From positions 1-39,947 of the forward strand of contig JAJRVW010000105.1 in the NCBI GenBank assembly GCA_024277115.1: a stretch of DNA of 39,947 nt, read 5' to 3'. The notes beneath the pieces were generated by a model. That model had not been told where the DNA came from and made no database searches. It saw only the letters and a program-made list of their open reading frames with translations. Position 1 is the stretch's first letter, and every line of letters starts with the position of its first letter. A program made the position numbers and the translations under genes. Positions 13,740 through 23,351 of the stretch are shown here, piece after piece. This DNA comes from Calditrichota bacterium (GTDB lineage Bacteria > Calditrichota > Calditrichia > Calditrichales > J004).

Positions 13740-14990
13740 ATGAATATTCTTGTCTTAAATTGCGGTTCTTCTTCCGTGAAGTTCCAGCTTATCGAAACTA
13801 GCCTTAAGCAAATAGAAAAAAATATTGACCGCCGTTTGGCCCGTGGAATCCTGGAGCGGATCGGCAGCCACTCCCTTATTACCATGCAGGTTGAAGGCCA
13901 GCCCAAGGTACGCATGGATGCACCTGTAAGAAACCACCGTGATGCCATTGGCATAATTATGCGCTGGATAATATCATCCGATTCCAAAATTGAGGAGATA
14001 AAATCTTACGCGGATATACATGCCGTTGGCCACCGTATTGTTCATGGTGGGGAAAAGTTCAGCAAGTCTGTAAAAATAGATTCTGAAATTATTCAGGGTA
14101 TTGAAGACCATATCGAACTCGCCCCTTTACATAATCCAGCCAATATTAAAGGTATCCGGGCTGCGACTGAAATCCTCGGTGAAACAATCCCGCAGGTAGC
14201 TGTTTTTGATACAGCTTTTCATTCCACGATGCCAGACACATCGTATTTATATGGCCTGCCTTACCCGTTATATCGTCGTTATAAAATCCGTCGTTATGGA
14301 TTTCATGGTACATCGCACCGCTATATAGCCTATAAGTACCGGCAAGAAGCCAAAATTAAACGTGAACAGATCAACATTATATCCCTCCATCTTGGTAATG
14401 GCGCCTCTGCTTGCGCTATCGAAAATGGTGAATCGGTAGACACATCGATGGGTTTTACACCTTTGGAAGGGTTGTTAATGGGTACCCGGGCCGGGGATAT
14501 CGATGTTTCCATCCTCGAATATTTATACCACAAAGAAGGGCTGACCTATGCTGAGTTTGACACTATGCTCAATAAACGTTCCGGCTTGCTGGGCATTTCA
14601 GGTTTAACCCATGATATGCGCGAACTTCTGGAAGAGGAAGCCGAAAACGGCGATCGGCGCGCCACACTGGCCATCGATATTTTTTGCAAAAGAGTCCGAA
14701 AATATATTGGTAGTTATTTTGTGGAAATGGCTGGGAAGGCAAATGCCATTGTGTTCACAGGTGGTATTGGAGAAAATTCAGCTATTATCCGCGAGCGAAT
14801 TTGTAAGGGCCTTGATTCGATTGGGTTAAAAATTGACAAGAATAAAAACGACGCGTTAATTGGCGGTAAATCAGGATTAATCTCTACAAAAGAAAGTAAA
14901 TTAAAAGCATATGTTTTCCCTACAAATGAAGAGCTGCTTATTGCCCGCGATACGGTTCGTGTCGTTGAGGATGCACCACGCAGGTGGTAG
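13740..14990 (+). CDS. ackA: Acetate kinase
   Basis: Interconverts acetyl phosphate plus ADP and acetate plus ATP in the cytosol, giving ATP by substrate-level phosphorylation during fermentation. All family signatures are present: N-terminal ILVLNCGSSSVKFQL with the first nucleotide-binding loop, GHRIVHGGEKF, FDTAFHSTMP with the catalytic Asp, RYGFHGTSH, HLGNGASACAI, FTPLEGLLMGTRAGDIDVS and FTGGIGENSAIIRERI. Length 416 aa is within the usual range (about 400). It stands alone; no phosphate acetyltransferase gene is adjacent, so its partner must be elsewhere. No sign of decay. Confidence 0.96.
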   Translation: MNILVLNCGSSSVKFQLIETSLKQIEKNIDRRLARGILERIGSHSLITMQVEGQPKVRMDAPVRNHRDAIGIIMRWIISSDSKIEEIKSYADIHAVGHRIVHGGEKFSKSVKIDSEIIQGIEDHIELAPLHNPANIKGIRAATEILGETIPQVAVFDTAFHSTMPDTSYLYGLPYPLYRRYKIRRYGFHGTSHRYIAYKYRQEAKIKREQINIISLHLGNGASACAIENGESVDTSMGFTPLEGLLMGTRAGDIDVSILEYLYHKEGLTYAEFDTMLNKRSGLLGISGLTHDMRELLEEEAENGDRRATLAIDIFCKRVRKYIGSYFVEMAGKANAIVFTGGIGENSAIIRERICKGLDSIGLKIDKNKNDALIGGKSGLISTKESKLKAYVFPTNEELLIARDTVRVVEDAPRRW

Positions 14991-14998
14991 GCTTTTTT
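14973..14998 (+). terminator. Possible ackA terminator overlapping the last codons
   Basis: ACCAC (14975-14979), loop GCAG and GTGGT (14984-14988), followed by six T at 14993-14998. The stem is short and includes the stop codon region, so confidence is modest. Confidence 0.4.
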
Positions 14999-15059
14999 AA
15001 ACCTAAGAAAAGTTATACACCATATCTTGTCCACTATCAGGAATTTTACATACATTATG

Positions 15060-15126
15060 CCCGTTTAGATGTGTATTCAGATTATACTTTGTTGATAATT
15101 TTAAAGGAATATTAACTTTAAACGGG
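15060..15126 (+). promoter_or_regulatory. Long-range inverted repeat covering the Shine-Dalgarno of the lipoprotein gene
   Basis: CCCGTTTA (15060-15067) is the exact reverse complement of TAAACGGG (15119-15126), and the latter contains the GGGG that precedes ATG 15133. If both arms are transcribed, pairing would hide the ribosome binding site. Confidence 0.4.
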
Positions 15127-15132
15127 GATAAT

Positions 15133-15612
15133 ATGCGTGTATTTATTTATCTTTTAATAAGCTCTTTGTTTTTTAGCTGTAATAATAAACCGGCTTCTTC
15201 TCAACCCGACAAGCAAGCAACTGTTGCCGTATTTGACTCCACCCTGGCAAAAAAACTGGGCGCTGATGACTATGGCATGCACCAATATGTGGTGGCCTTC
15301 TTAAAAGCCGGGCCAAATCGTGTTCAGGATTCCACCAAGGCCGTAGAGCTTCAAAAAGCACACATGAAAAACATCAAACGCATGTCCAATGAGGGTACAC
15401 TGGTTTTAGCCGGCCCATTTTTAGATGGTGGCGAGTTGCGCGGTATTTATATTTTTGATGTAAAAACCATTGAAGAAGCGGAAGAGCTCACCAAAACCGA
15501 TCCGGCAATCCAGGCAGGAAGCCTTGCAATGGAACTGCATCCCTGGTATGGGAGCGCCGCTATAATGCAGGTCAGCGGCGTTCATAAAAAAATCAGCAAA
15601 ATAAAGTTGTAA
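15133..15612 (+). CDS. YCII-like lipoprotein, 159 aa
   Basis: N-terminus MRVFIYLLISSLFFSCNNKP is a lipoprotein signal with the lipobox Cys at 16. The mature part has the YCII/dimeric alpha-beta barrel pattern: MHQYVVAFLKAGPNR, then LQKAHMKNIKRMSNEGTLVL, AGPFLDGGELRGIYIF, DVKTIEEAEELTKTDPAIQA and MELHPWYG. The His-Asp-type catalytic pair of YCII proteins is not clearly conserved. It is an unusual secreted version of a normally cytosolic fold. Function unknown. Confidence 0.8.
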   Translation: MRVFIYLLISSLFFSCNNKPASSQPDKQATVAVFDSTLAKKLGADDYGMHQYVVAFLKAGPNRVQDSTKAVELQKAHMKNIKRMSNEGTLVLAGPFLDGGELRGIYIFDVKTIEEAEELTKTDPAIQAGSLAMELHPWYGSAAIMQVSGVHKKISKIKL

Positions 15613-15645
15613 TAAAATTTATTTGTGGATATAGCAAGCAGGCAT

Positions 15646-16509
15646 TTAGTCAAAAATAATTGTCCGCTTGTTTAAAACCATTACCCGTTTTTCCAGGTGT
15701 GCTTTTACTGCCCGTGCCAGAACAACCCGTTCCAAATCGCGCCCCTTGCGCACCATATCCTTTAAGCTATCCTTATGTGTCACCCGGATTACATCTTGTT
15801 CAATAATTGGGCCTTCATCGAGATCGGCCGTAACATAATGGCTGGTTGCACCAATTATTTTAACGCCCCGCTTATAGGCTTGTTTATAAGGATTGCCTCC
15901 AATAAAAGCTGGTAAAAAAGAGTGATGGATATTGATAATCTGATTGGGGTACAAGCTGCAAAAACTATCGGACAATATCTGCATATAACGAGCCAGGACA
16001 ATTGTATCTATTTCATTTTCCTGTAAAAGCTTTTGCTCGGCTTGTTCTTGCTCTACTTTGTTTTCTTTGCTGATTTTAAACACATAAAACGGAATATTGT
16101 AAAAAACGGCCAATGGCTCCAGATCGGGATGATTAGATATAATCAGTTTTATCTCACAATTCAATTCACCTGCTTTATAGCGCCATAAGAGATCGTGTAA
16201 ACAATGGTCAAATTTTGAAACAAAAATAACCACTTTGGGCGCCGGTTCTGAAAAATGGATTTCCCATTTCGCCTTAAATTCCTTGGCCAATGGTGCAATA
16301 GCATCTTTTAAGTCCTCTTTTGAAATAGAAAAATTATCCATCTCCCAGGCAACACGAATCGTAAATTCACCTTCATCGCTTGAGACGTGTTCATCCAGGT
16401 CAACAATATTGCCGCCACGTTCAAATAAAAAATGGGTGATACGCGAGACGAGCCCCGCCCTGTCCGGGCAGCTTAATAATAAAACAGCCGTATTTGAATT
16501 ATATGTCAT
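15646..16509 (-). CDS. purU: Formyltetrahydrofolate deformylase
   Basis: Hydrolyses 10-formyl-tetrahydrofolate to formate and tetrahydrofolate, balancing one-carbon pools. Residues about 8-85 are an ACT domain (VLLLSCPDRAGLVSRITHFL...) that binds the effectors glycine or methionine in E. coli. Residues 92-287 are a formyltransferase fold with INIHHSFLPAFIG (His195/196), GATSHYVTADLDEGPI (His224, Asp231) and IEQDVIRV. Length 287 aa is typical (280-290). Monocistronic, facing the lipoprotein gene. Confidence 0.95.
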   Translation of the reverse strand: MTYNSNTAVLLLSCPDRAGLVSRITHFLFERGGNIVDLDEHVSSDEGEFTIRVAWEMDNFSISKEDLKDAIAPLAKEFKAKWEIHFSEPAPKVVIFVSKFDHCLHDLLWRYKAGELNCEIKLIISNHPDLEPLAVFYNIPFYVFKISKENKVEQEQAEQKLLQENEIDTIVLARYMQILSDSFCSLYPNQIINIHHSFLPAFIGGNPYKQAYKRGVKIIGATSHYVTADLDEGPIIEQDVIRVTHKDSLKDMVRKGRDLERVVLARAVKAHLEKRVMVLNKRTIIFD

Positions 16510-16579
16510 TTCATCTTACTTTCATATCTAATTAATAATTTTTATCCTATCGTAATAAATTGAATTAAGATTATTTTAA

Positions 16580-16837
16580 ATGAAAACTATTTCTTTGGAC
16601 ACAACCCCAAAAGTTGAAAAAATTTGGATTGATTTGATCCGTACAAAAACAAACCAAGAAAAATACCATCAAACTTGTGCTCTAAGCCAGTCTGCGATTT
16701 CACTATCAAAACGAGCTATAATGCGTGCCAATCCTAACTCAACTCAGAGTCAATTAGATTTACTTTTTGTTGAGTATCATTATGGTTTGGATTTAAAAGT
16801 AAAGCTAAAAAATTATCTGGATGCCAATGGAAAATGA
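16580..16837 (+). CDS. Small partner protein of a nucleotidyltransferase, 85 aa
   Basis: Helical, with no membrane segment. Such small helical proteins commonly precede nucleotidyltransferase genes in bacteria. Its 3' end overlaps the start of the nucleotidyltransferase (ATG 16821), which indicates coupling. I recognise no family name. It may be the antidote or adaptor in a toxin-antitoxin-like pair, but this is inferred from architecture alone. Confidence 0.65.
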   Translation: MKTISLDTTPKVEKIWIDLIRTKTNQEKYHQTCALSQSAISLSKRAIMRANPNSTQSQLDLLFVEYHYGLDLKVKLKNYLDANGK

Positions 16838-17406
16838 AATAAATGCAGCACTGGAAAAATTGGTAAAAGCATTTAATAAACTCAACATTGAATATTTTAT
16901 TGGTGGGTCAGTAGCAAGTTCATTATATGGAATAGCACGTACAACCCTTGATGCGGACCTCGTGGCAAAAATAAAAAATGAACATGTTACTAGTATATAC
17001 TTTATTAAATAAAACGTATTATATTGACTCTGGAATGATTTTAGATGCTATTGAGCATAGCAGTACTTTTAATCTGATTCACCTTAAAACAATGATAAAA
17101 GTTGATATTTTTATTCCTGGAGACACCTCATACGAAAATGAAACTTTTAGACGAAAAAAATTAGACTCCTTTCCTGAAGAAAAGACAGCACTTTTTTTCT
17201 GCTCTTCAGAAGATATAATTATCAATAAGCTTAATTGGTACAAAAAAGGGAATATGGTTTCTGAAAGACAATGGACTGATATTATCGGCGTAGTTCGTGT
17301 TCAGTACAAATCCCTCGATTTAGAGTACTTAAAAAAATGGACAAAGCAACTTGGTTTGGAGGAATTGCTCACTAAGTGCTTTCATGATGCAGGTTATAGA
17401 ATTTAA
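16821..17406 (+). pseudogene. Nucleotidyltransferase (AbiEii/MNT-like), frameshifted
   Basis: The first frame (16821-17012) contains the nucleotidyltransferase signature FIGGSVASSLYGIARTTLDA followed by DLVAKI, i.e. GGS then DxD. The second frame (16978-17406) continues with TLLNKTYYIDSGMILDAIE, KVDIFIPGD, SSEDIIINKLNWYKKG and RQWTDIIGVVRVQ, the usual C-terminal half. The break is near 16993-16998 and removing one base restores continuity. The ATP/metal site is thus severed from the rest. Start could also be ATG 16827. Likely a decayed toxin or defence-type transferase. Confidence 0.75.
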
Positions 17407-17441
17407 ATTGGCCATATAAAAATAATTTCTATATGGCCAAT
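17407..17441. terminator. Bidirectional terminator between convergent genes
   Basis: ATTGGCCATATA (17407-17418) and TATATGGCCAAT (17430-17441) are perfect 12-bp inverted repeats with an 11-base loop. It starts one base after the nucleotidyltransferase stop and ends nine bases before the stop of the convergent aminotransferase gene. Confidence 0.7.
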
Positions 17442-17449
17442 GATAAAAG

Positions 17450-18643
17450 TTAAGCCTCCAATGCTTTCTTCACTTTTTCGAAAGCCCAGTCGATTTCCTC
17501 TTTGGTGATTACCAGAGGCGGTGCCAGGCGGATAACATTTTCATGCGTTTCCTTACAGAGCAGGCCATCTTGCTTTAATGCCTCACAATAAGGCCGTGCG
17601 GCTTCGTGTAACTCAATCCCAACAAAAAGCCCCTTGCCCCTAATTTCTTTAATCTTGCCGGTGTTTAAAGATTTTAATCTTTCGATAAGATAATCACCCA
17701 ACTCAGCCGATTTTTCTACAAGGTTTTCGTCGACAATCACATTCAATGCTTCCATGGCAACCGCACAGGCTAAGGGATTTCCACCAAAGGTACTGCCATG
17801 GTCGCCGGGTTTAAAAACCCCTAAAATTTCTTTACTGCTCAACACAGCCGAAACAGGATAAAAACCACCGGAGAGCGCCTTGCCCACAATCAACATATCC
17901 GGCTTATCCGCGACATAATGTTCGTATGCAAACATTTTACCAGTACGGCCTAATCCGGTCTGGATTTCATCGGCTATAAAAAGGACATTGTTTTCTTTAC
18001 AATGGTTTTGCGCCTTTTTTAGATAATCCGCATCCGGCATTAAAATCCCACCTTCACCCTGGATCGGTTCAAACATAAAAGCAACGGTATTTATATTGAT
18101 TGCATTTTTTAAGGCGTCAAAATCATCAAACGGCACTTCTACAAATCCCGGGGTAAAAGGGCCAAAACCATCTTTATATTGGCCTTCTGTTGAGAAGCCA
18201 ACAATGGTCGTCGTCCTGCCGTGGAAATTATTTCTGCAAACAATAATTTCGGCCTGTTCCGCCTCAACGCCTTTAATTTTATAGCCCCATTTCCGTGCGG
18301 CTTTAATGGCCGTTTCCACAGCTTCCGCCCCGGAGTTCATTGGCAACATCATTTCCATGCCGCTCAATTTGCAGGCTTGTTCATATAAAAAACCGAGCTT
18401 ATCATTACGAAATGCGCGTGACGTAAGGGTCACTTTTTGTGCCTGGTCAGTAAGCGCTTTTAAAATCCGTGGATGGCAATGCCCCTGGTTTACAGCTGAA
18501 TAGGCGCTAAGGCAATCCATATATTTTTTTCCATCCACATCGTAAACCCACACACCTTCGGCACGTTCTATTACAATATCCAAAGGATGGTAATTATGTG
18601 CACCGTATTTTTCTTCCAGCTCAATAAAGTCTTTTGATTCCAT
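17450..18643 (-). CDS. rocD: Ornithine aminotransferase
   Basis: PLP-dependent transfer of the delta-amino group of ornithine to 2-oxoglutarate, yielding glutamate semialdehyde; links arginine breakdown to proline and glutamate. I choose ATG 18641-18643 ([10 protein letters not shown]) with GAGGAAG upstream; the longer frame to 18769 would overlap the next gene and its extension looks non-coding. Signatures: [19 protein letters not shown] (104-122), [42 protein letters not shown] (Asp225), and the PLP lysine in [15 protein letters not shown] (Lys255). Length 397 aa matches. The SDR gene is 40 bases upstream in the same direction. Confidence 0.95.
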   Translation of the reverse strand: MESKDFIELEEKYGAHNYHPLDIVIERAEGVWVYDVDGKKYMDCLSAYSAVNQGHCHPRILKALTDQAQKVTLTSRAFRNDKLGFLYEQACKLSGMEMMLPMNSGAEAVETAIKAARKWGYKIKGVEAEQAEIIVCRNNFHGRTTTIVGFSTEGQYKDGFGPFTPGFVEVPFDDFDALKNAININTVAFMFEPIQGEGGILMPDADYLKKAQNHCKENNVLFIADEIQTGLGRTGKMFAYEHYVADKPDMLIVGKALSGGFYPVSAVLSSKEILGVFKPGDHGSTFGGNPLACAVAMEALNVIVDENLVEKSAELGDYLIERLKSLNTGKIKEIRGKGLFVGIELHEAARPYCEALKQDGLLCKETHENVIRLAPPLVITKEEIDWAFEKVKKALEA

Positions 18644-18683
18644 TTTGTTCTTCCTCGTTTTTATAATTAAATTTTTATTTGAT

Positions 18684-19394
18684 TTATGGATTGCTTGGCC
18701 GGATATCAATTTCGCTGACCATGGCATTTTGCGGCAGCTCAACCATGTGTAAAATGGCAGATGCGACATCTTCCGGTTTTAAAATCTTGCCGCGGTTTCC
18801 AGGACTAAACATTTTGCCATCATTGTCAAAAAAGGGTGTATCTACCGAACCCGGACAAATGGTTAAAACACGCACTCCGTTTTTCCGTTCTTCCAACATC
18901 AAAGATCGGCTAAACCCGACAACTGCATGTTTTGTGGCCACATACCCAGCCGCATTGGCGATGGCATTCTTCCCTGCAAGCGAGGCTACATTTACAATTA
19001 CCGATTCTTTGGCAGAACGTAACATGGGCAAAGCTTCCCGCGTCGTAATAAACAGGCCGCGCATATTAAGGTTAAACATTGTATCCCAATCATCCGTGCT
19101 TGTCCCGATTATTGGCTTAAAAATTCCAAGCCCGGCATTGTTTACCAAAATATCAATCCTGCCAAATTTATTTTTTACAGCCTGGATAAAGTTTATTATT
19201 TCGGCTTCAATAGACATATCGCCAGTGAAGATCATTGTCTCGTCTCCGCATTCCGAAGCCACTTCTTGCAACAGTTTTTCACTACGGGCAACCAAAGCCA
19301 ATTTAGCGCCTTTCTTGGCGAACATCAACGCAGCCGAGCGGCCAATTCCTTTACTAGCGCCTGTGATAACAACAACCTTATTTTCAATATTCAT
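18684..19394 (-). CDS. Short-chain dehydrogenase/reductase, 236 aa
   Basis: NAD(P)-dependent oxidoreductase of the classical SDR family. Rossmann loop TGASKGIG (11-18), NNAG (85-88), catalytic Ser138, and YxxxK at Tyr151/Lys155 (YVATK) are all present; the PG motif CPGSVDTPF is in place. The Arg after beta-2 (VARSE) suggests NADPH preference. The substrate cannot be assigned; FabG-like 3-oxoacyl-ACP or a small alcohol reductase are options. Shine-Dalgarno AAGGA precedes the ATG. Probably co-transcribed with the ornithine aminotransferase. Confidence 0.92.
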   Translation of the reverse strand: MNIENKVVVITGASKGIGRSAALMFAKKGAKLALVARSEKLLQEVASECGDETMIFTGDMSIEAEIINFIQAVKNKFGRIDILVNNAGLGIFKPIIGTSTDDWDTMFNLNMRGLFITTREALPMLRSAKESVIVNVASLAGKNAIANAAGYVATKHAVVGFSRSLMLEERKNGVRVLTICPGSVDTPFFDNDGKMFSPGNRGKILKPEDVASAILHMVELPQNAMVSEIDIRPSNP

Positions 19395-19501
19395 ATATTT
19401 TCCTTTTTTGATTTCAGCCGGCTCAAGCTAACACTTTAAAAATGCCAAATCAACACCTGCCACTACTTCTTTTGATTATTCGATGAACGTACATTTTGTG
19501 C

Positions 19502-19528
19502 AAAAAAAAAGGCCCGATTAAGGGCCTT
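19502..19528 (-). terminator. Rho-independent terminator of the LVIVD/Ig-repeat gene
   Basis: Minus strand AAGGCCC (19522-19528), loop of six, GGGCCTT (19509-19515), then T-tract to 19502. A textbook intrinsic terminator 20 bases after the stop at 19549. Confidence 0.92.
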
Positions 19529-19548
19529 AAGTTTAAAACAAAACGCGC

Positions 19549-22500
19549 TTAATTTGATGTCGTGTCAGCCGGAACTGGAACCGGTTGCGGCTTTGCAGAA
19601 ACAGTTACATTTAACCCCACTGTACTTTGCGCATTGCCATCCGATACAATCACGTTTACAGAATGTGTTCCAACCTGATCATCAGCAGGCGTCCAGGTTA
19701 AGCTGCCATTGTCATCAATCGTCATCCCAGATGGCGCGCCATCGAGACTGAAAGTTAAATCATCATTATCAGGATCGCTACTGCTGTAACTTAAACTCAG
19801 AGCTGAACCCGCCTCAACGGAACCTGAAGCCGGGCCATTAATCTCAGGCTCACGATTTGTATTATTCACTGTGATGTCAAAACTTGTATTAACCGATTCC
19901 CCTGCTGCATCGGTGGCGGTTACGCTAATGCCTGTATAAGAACCGGCCTGGTCAAAGTTTGGTGTCCAACTGACGGTATTGCTTCCCGCATCAAAGGTTG
20001 CGCCATCGGGTAAGCCCGAAACGGAGACCGTTAATTTTCCGGCATCTTCCTTGTCGGCATCACTTGCCGTGATTGAAACAGTTAACGGGCTATTTTCATT
20101 CACACTTTGGGCGGCGATATTTTCAAGAACCGGCGCGCGATTTATATGGTTCACAGTTATATCAACAGGCTGTTTTAATGTAAATTCCTTATCGGCTACA
20201 GAGAAAGTTACGGTATATTTACCGGATTGATCAAATGTGGGCGTCCAGTTAAATGTTCGGGAGGCAGCATCAAAAGTTGCGCCCTCAGGCAAACCTTCCG
20301 CAGAATAAACCAACTTACCCTCGTCCTCTTTATCGGGATCGGTTGCAGCGATCAATGTAAAACTCAAGGCAACATTTCCATCAACTGTTTGTGCCGATTG
20401 CGCTTCAAAAACCGGGGTGCGGTTTACATGATTTACTGTAATTTCAACTTCTTTCTGATCCGTTGCATTTTGGGGATCTGTATTTATAAAAGTGACCTTA
20501 TATGTCCCGGACTGCTCGAAAGTTGGCGTCCAATTAAATTGTCCCCTGGTTGCATCAAAGATTGCGCCTTCGGGCAAACCGTTCGCCGAAAGAAGAAACT
20601 TACCTGCATCTTCTATGTCCGGATCAGAACCCGTGACTGAAAAGGTAAGGGCTTTGTTTTCATCAACCTTTTGCGAAGCAATCTCATTTACAACAGGAGG
20701 ACGATTAACATGGTTCACCGTAATGGTTGTCTTTTTAGTTACTGTGAATTCTGCATCGGCAACTGAAAAACTAATCTCGTAAACACCCGATTGGTCATAG
20801 CCCGGTGTCCAGCTAAATTTTGCCCCATCTAAAACCGCGCCTTTTGGCATTCCTTCTGCAGAGTAAATTAATTTCCCAGCATCCTCTTTATCCGGGTCTG
20901 TGCCGAGCAGTTCAAAAGCCAAGGCTACATTTTCATCAATAGTTTTTTGCTCAATATCCGCCAATTGCGGTGTACGGTTTATGTGGTTCACTGTAATGGA
21001 AACCGTTTTTTCATCACTAAGCCCACTTGGGTCTGTCACGATAAACGTGGCTTCCTCATATTGGCCGGATTGCTCAAAGGTTGGCATCCAGCTAAACTGT
21101 AACGAGTCCGCATTAAAACTTGCACCTTCAGGCAATTTTTGTGCTGTATATGTAAGTTTCCCGGCATCTTCAACATCCGGATCACTTCCTGCAACTGAAA
21201 ATGTTAGGCTTTTATTTTCATCGATAGTTTGGGCTGCGATTGCCTCAAGCGCCGGGGCACGGTTTACATGGTTCACAGTTATATCAAGCGAAGTAGAATC
21301 ACTTAAAGCGCCTGCAGTGAAAACAAATAAAATATTTTTATATTCGCCGGACTGGTCATAACGCGGCGTCCAGGTAAAAGTGGCCGTATTTGCATCAAAA
21401 ACAGCACCTTCCGGAAGGTTTTCCGCTGTGTAAGAAAGTTTATCCTGATCTTCCGTATCCGGGTCTGTGCCCTCCAATTTAAAAGTTAGCAGACTGTTTT
21501 CATCAACAGCAGCATTTTCCAATTCGACTAAATTTGGCTTACGGTCCACATGGGTCACAGTTAAAGTCGCCCCATCACGCATAACCAAACCAAGCGGGTC
21601 CTGAATAAGAAAATCAACCGTATAAATACCCGATTGCTCAAAAGAAGGCGTCCAACTAAAGGTACGCGTTTGGGCATTGAATACCGCGCCTTCCGGCATG
21701 TTTTCTGCGAGGTAAACAAGCTTGCCCTTGTCTTCCACGTCAGGGTCAGAGCCTTCATCAAGGGTAAAGGAAATTAACTGGTTCTCAGCCACAGCCCCAT
21801 CGGCAACTTCCGGCAAAGATGGCCCGCGGTTTACATGATTGGCTGTAATATCAAATATGGTTGAGGCCGAAAGTTTGCTCACTGTTTTTTCACTTACAGT
21901 TATTTTTATTCCCGGATATGTTCCCGACTGCTCGTAAGTAGGCGTCCAGCTAAACAATCCGGTCTCAGTATCAAACAAAGCGCCATCTGGCTGGTTTTCG
22001 ATTTCAAAATAAATTGAGTCGCCATCCTGATCAAATGCTTCGGCATTAAAAATTAATGCGTTGTTTTCATCAACAGTCATATTATAAAGTTTGGTGATAA
22101 CCGGTGGGTGATTGTGCCGTACAATGATTGTCTTTGTATCCGCGGCAATAAAAACATACACATTGTTTTTCCATGTGGCATAAACTTTAGAATCTGTTTT
22201 GTACTCACCCTCTTTATAGGGTTTTGCAGGATCGAGTACATTGATAATATCCATACGCCTCTGTGTTTCGTTGGAGAGGAAAACTGAATTACCTGATTTG
22301 AAAGCATGATAAATATACCCACCCGGATTAACTTTACTAACAAGCGTTGGGAATGCCGGGTTTTTAACATCAAAAATCCACAACCCGTCAGCCCCATTGG
22401 AAACATAGGCAAAACCATCCTCTTCGTGAACTGTTTTGGCATAGCGCATGTCGTTAAATTGGCCAAGTCGTTTTGGCTTTGATGGATTGGACACATCCAG

Positions 22501-23106
22501 AATGATTAATCCACCGCTTTTATCACCTACATATAAAGTCTGTCCGTCAAGGTAAAGAGACCAAGCCCAGCCGGGTGTATCATAGCTGCCTATTAAACGT
22601 GGCATGGCAGGGTTGGAAATTTCATAAATATTTACCCCTTTTGTTTCTTCTGCAACATACATGTATTGGGCATCAGCAATCACAAAATACGCATCGCCCT
22701 GCGTTTTTACCCGCCCAATTTCGGTCGTTGCCGCCGGGTTGGTTACATCCAAAATTAAAACACCGTCAAGCTCGCTTGAAAGATACGCATGGTTCTCGTA
22801 TACAAAACAATTGTGCGACCTGTTTTCGGTAGCAAAACCACCAATATCTTTTGGATTATTTACATCTGAAACATCCAAGATTTGCAGGCCGGACCAAATA
22901 TTGGTCATATAAAGTTTTTGATTGGAGAAAAAAATATTTTTAATACCATCACGCGATTGTTCACCGCTGGCAAGCTTTCCGGGAAGCGCCTCAGCAACAT
23001 ATTCCGCACTCGCTTTTTGACTGAAGGAACTCGTGGGCAGTAGAACACTAAGCAGACATAAAAGAACTGCAACTTTGAGAACATTCTTTCTTTTTGGAAA
23101 AAACAT
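19549..23106 (-). CDS. Giant secreted LVIVD-propeller and Ig-like repeat protein, 1185 aa
   Basis: Signal peptide at 1-29 (ends SSFSQ). Residues about 40-335 are LVIVD-type propeller repeats: LQILDVSDVNNPKDIGGF, VLILDVTNPAATTEIGRV, VNIYEISNPAMPRLIGSY, LIILDVSNPSKPKRLGQF, LWIFDVKNPAFPTLVSKV and a degenerate sixth. From about 340 to 1165 come nine Ig/cadherin-like (He_PIG type) domains of about 92 residues, each with DPDxEDxGKL, LPEGAxFDA, WTPxFxQSGxY and ITVNHVNRxP. The tail is PQPVPVPADTTSN, with no T9SS sorting domain. The DPD motifs suggest calcium binding. Likely a surface or extracellular adhesin or scaffold. AGGAGC precedes the ATG; a strong terminator follows. Confidence 0.9.
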   Translation of the reverse strand: MFFPKRKNVLKVAVLLCLLSVLLPTSSFSQKASAEYVAEALPGKLASGEQSRDGIKNIFFSNQKLYMTNIWSGLQILDVSDVNNPKDIGGFATENRSHNCFVYENHAYLSSELDGVLILDVTNPAATTEIGRVKTQGDAYFVIADAQYMYVAEETKGVNIYEISNPAMPRLIGSYDTPGWAWSLYLDGQTLYVGDKSGGLIILDVSNPSKPKRLGQFNDMRYAKTVHEEDGFAYVSNGADGLWIFDVKNPAFPTLVSKVNPGGYIYHAFKSGNSVFLSNETQRRMDIINVLDPAKPYKEGEYKTDSKVYATWKNNVYVFIAADTKTIIVRHNHPPVITKLYNMTVDENNALIFNAEAFDQDGDSIYFEIENQPDGALFDTETGLFSWTPTYEQSGTYPGIKITVSEKTVSKLSASTIFDITANHVNRGPSLPEVADGAVAENQLISFTLDEGSDPDVEDKGKLVYLAENMPEGAVFNAQTRTFSWTPSFEQSGIYTVDFLIQDPLGLVMRDGATLTVTHVDRKPNLVELENAAVDENSLLTFKLEGTDPDTEDQDKLSYTAENLPEGAVFDANTATFTWTPRYDQSGEYKNILFVFTAGALSDSTSLDITVNHVNRAPALEAIAAQTIDENKSLTFSVAGSDPDVEDAGKLTYTAQKLPEGASFNADSLQFSWMPTFEQSGQYEEATFIVTDPSGLSDEKTVSITVNHINRTPQLADIEQKTIDENVALAFELLGTDPDKEDAGKLIYSAEGMPKGAVLDGAKFSWTPGYDQSGVYEISFSVADAEFTVTKKTTITVNHVNRPPVVNEIASQKVDENKALTFSVTGSDPDIEDAGKFLLSANGLPEGAIFDATRGQFNWTPTFEQSGTYKVTFINTDPQNATDQKEVEITVNHVNRTPVFEAQSAQTVDGNVALSFTLIAATDPDKEDEGKLVYSAEGLPEGATFDAASRTFNWTPTFDQSGKYTVTFSVADKEFTLKQPVDITVNHINRAPVLENIAAQSVNENSPLTVSITASDADKEDAGKLTVSVSGLPDGATFDAGSNTVSWTPNFDQAGSYTGISVTATDAAGESVNTSFDITVNNTNREPEINGPASGSVEAGSALSLSYSSSDPDNDDLTFSLDGAPSGMTIDDNGSLTWTPADDQVGTHSVNVIVSDGNAQSTVGLNVTVSAKPQPVPVPADTTSN
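19600..22080. repeat. Nine tandem DNA repeats of about 280 bp encoding Ig-like domains
   Basis: The repeat unit recurs about every 270-290 bases across this span, each ending with the motif for NHVNRxP and beginning with DPDxED. Copies are diverged in DNA but clearly homologous, so expansion by duplication and slow drift is likely; recombination between copies could change repeat number. Confidence 0.75.
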
Positions 23107-23351
23107 TTGTATTGCTCCTGATTGGGAAATTTATATTAAAGCGTTGGTTTTATTTTTTATTTAGAGAATCTTGAAAAGAATCGTCAGAATGTTGGTCTTT
23201 CTTTAGGAAAATGTGACGAAGATAACACGATTTCGAAGTGAATAATTTCCTCCAAAAAATCAATCTTCACTATTGTTTTTAATGACAATGGGGTAAAGTA
23301 TAAAGAAATGATAACTAGTACAAAGCAAAAATTATTATTAAAGATTATTTT

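Noticed and set aside
18643-18769. Extended N-terminus (42 residues) of ornithine aminotransferase
   Set aside because: The internal ATG 18643 has GAGGAAG upstream and matches the family start; the extension overlaps the SDR gene and resembles no aminotransferase N-terminus.
18679-19431. 250-codon rightward open frame
   Set aside because: It lies entirely antisense to the well-supported SDR gene; composition is the shadow of that gene.
19600-22080. Possible CRISPR array from regular spacing
   Set aside because: The period is about 280 bp, copies are diverged, and the whole span is an open reading frame of Ig-like domains.
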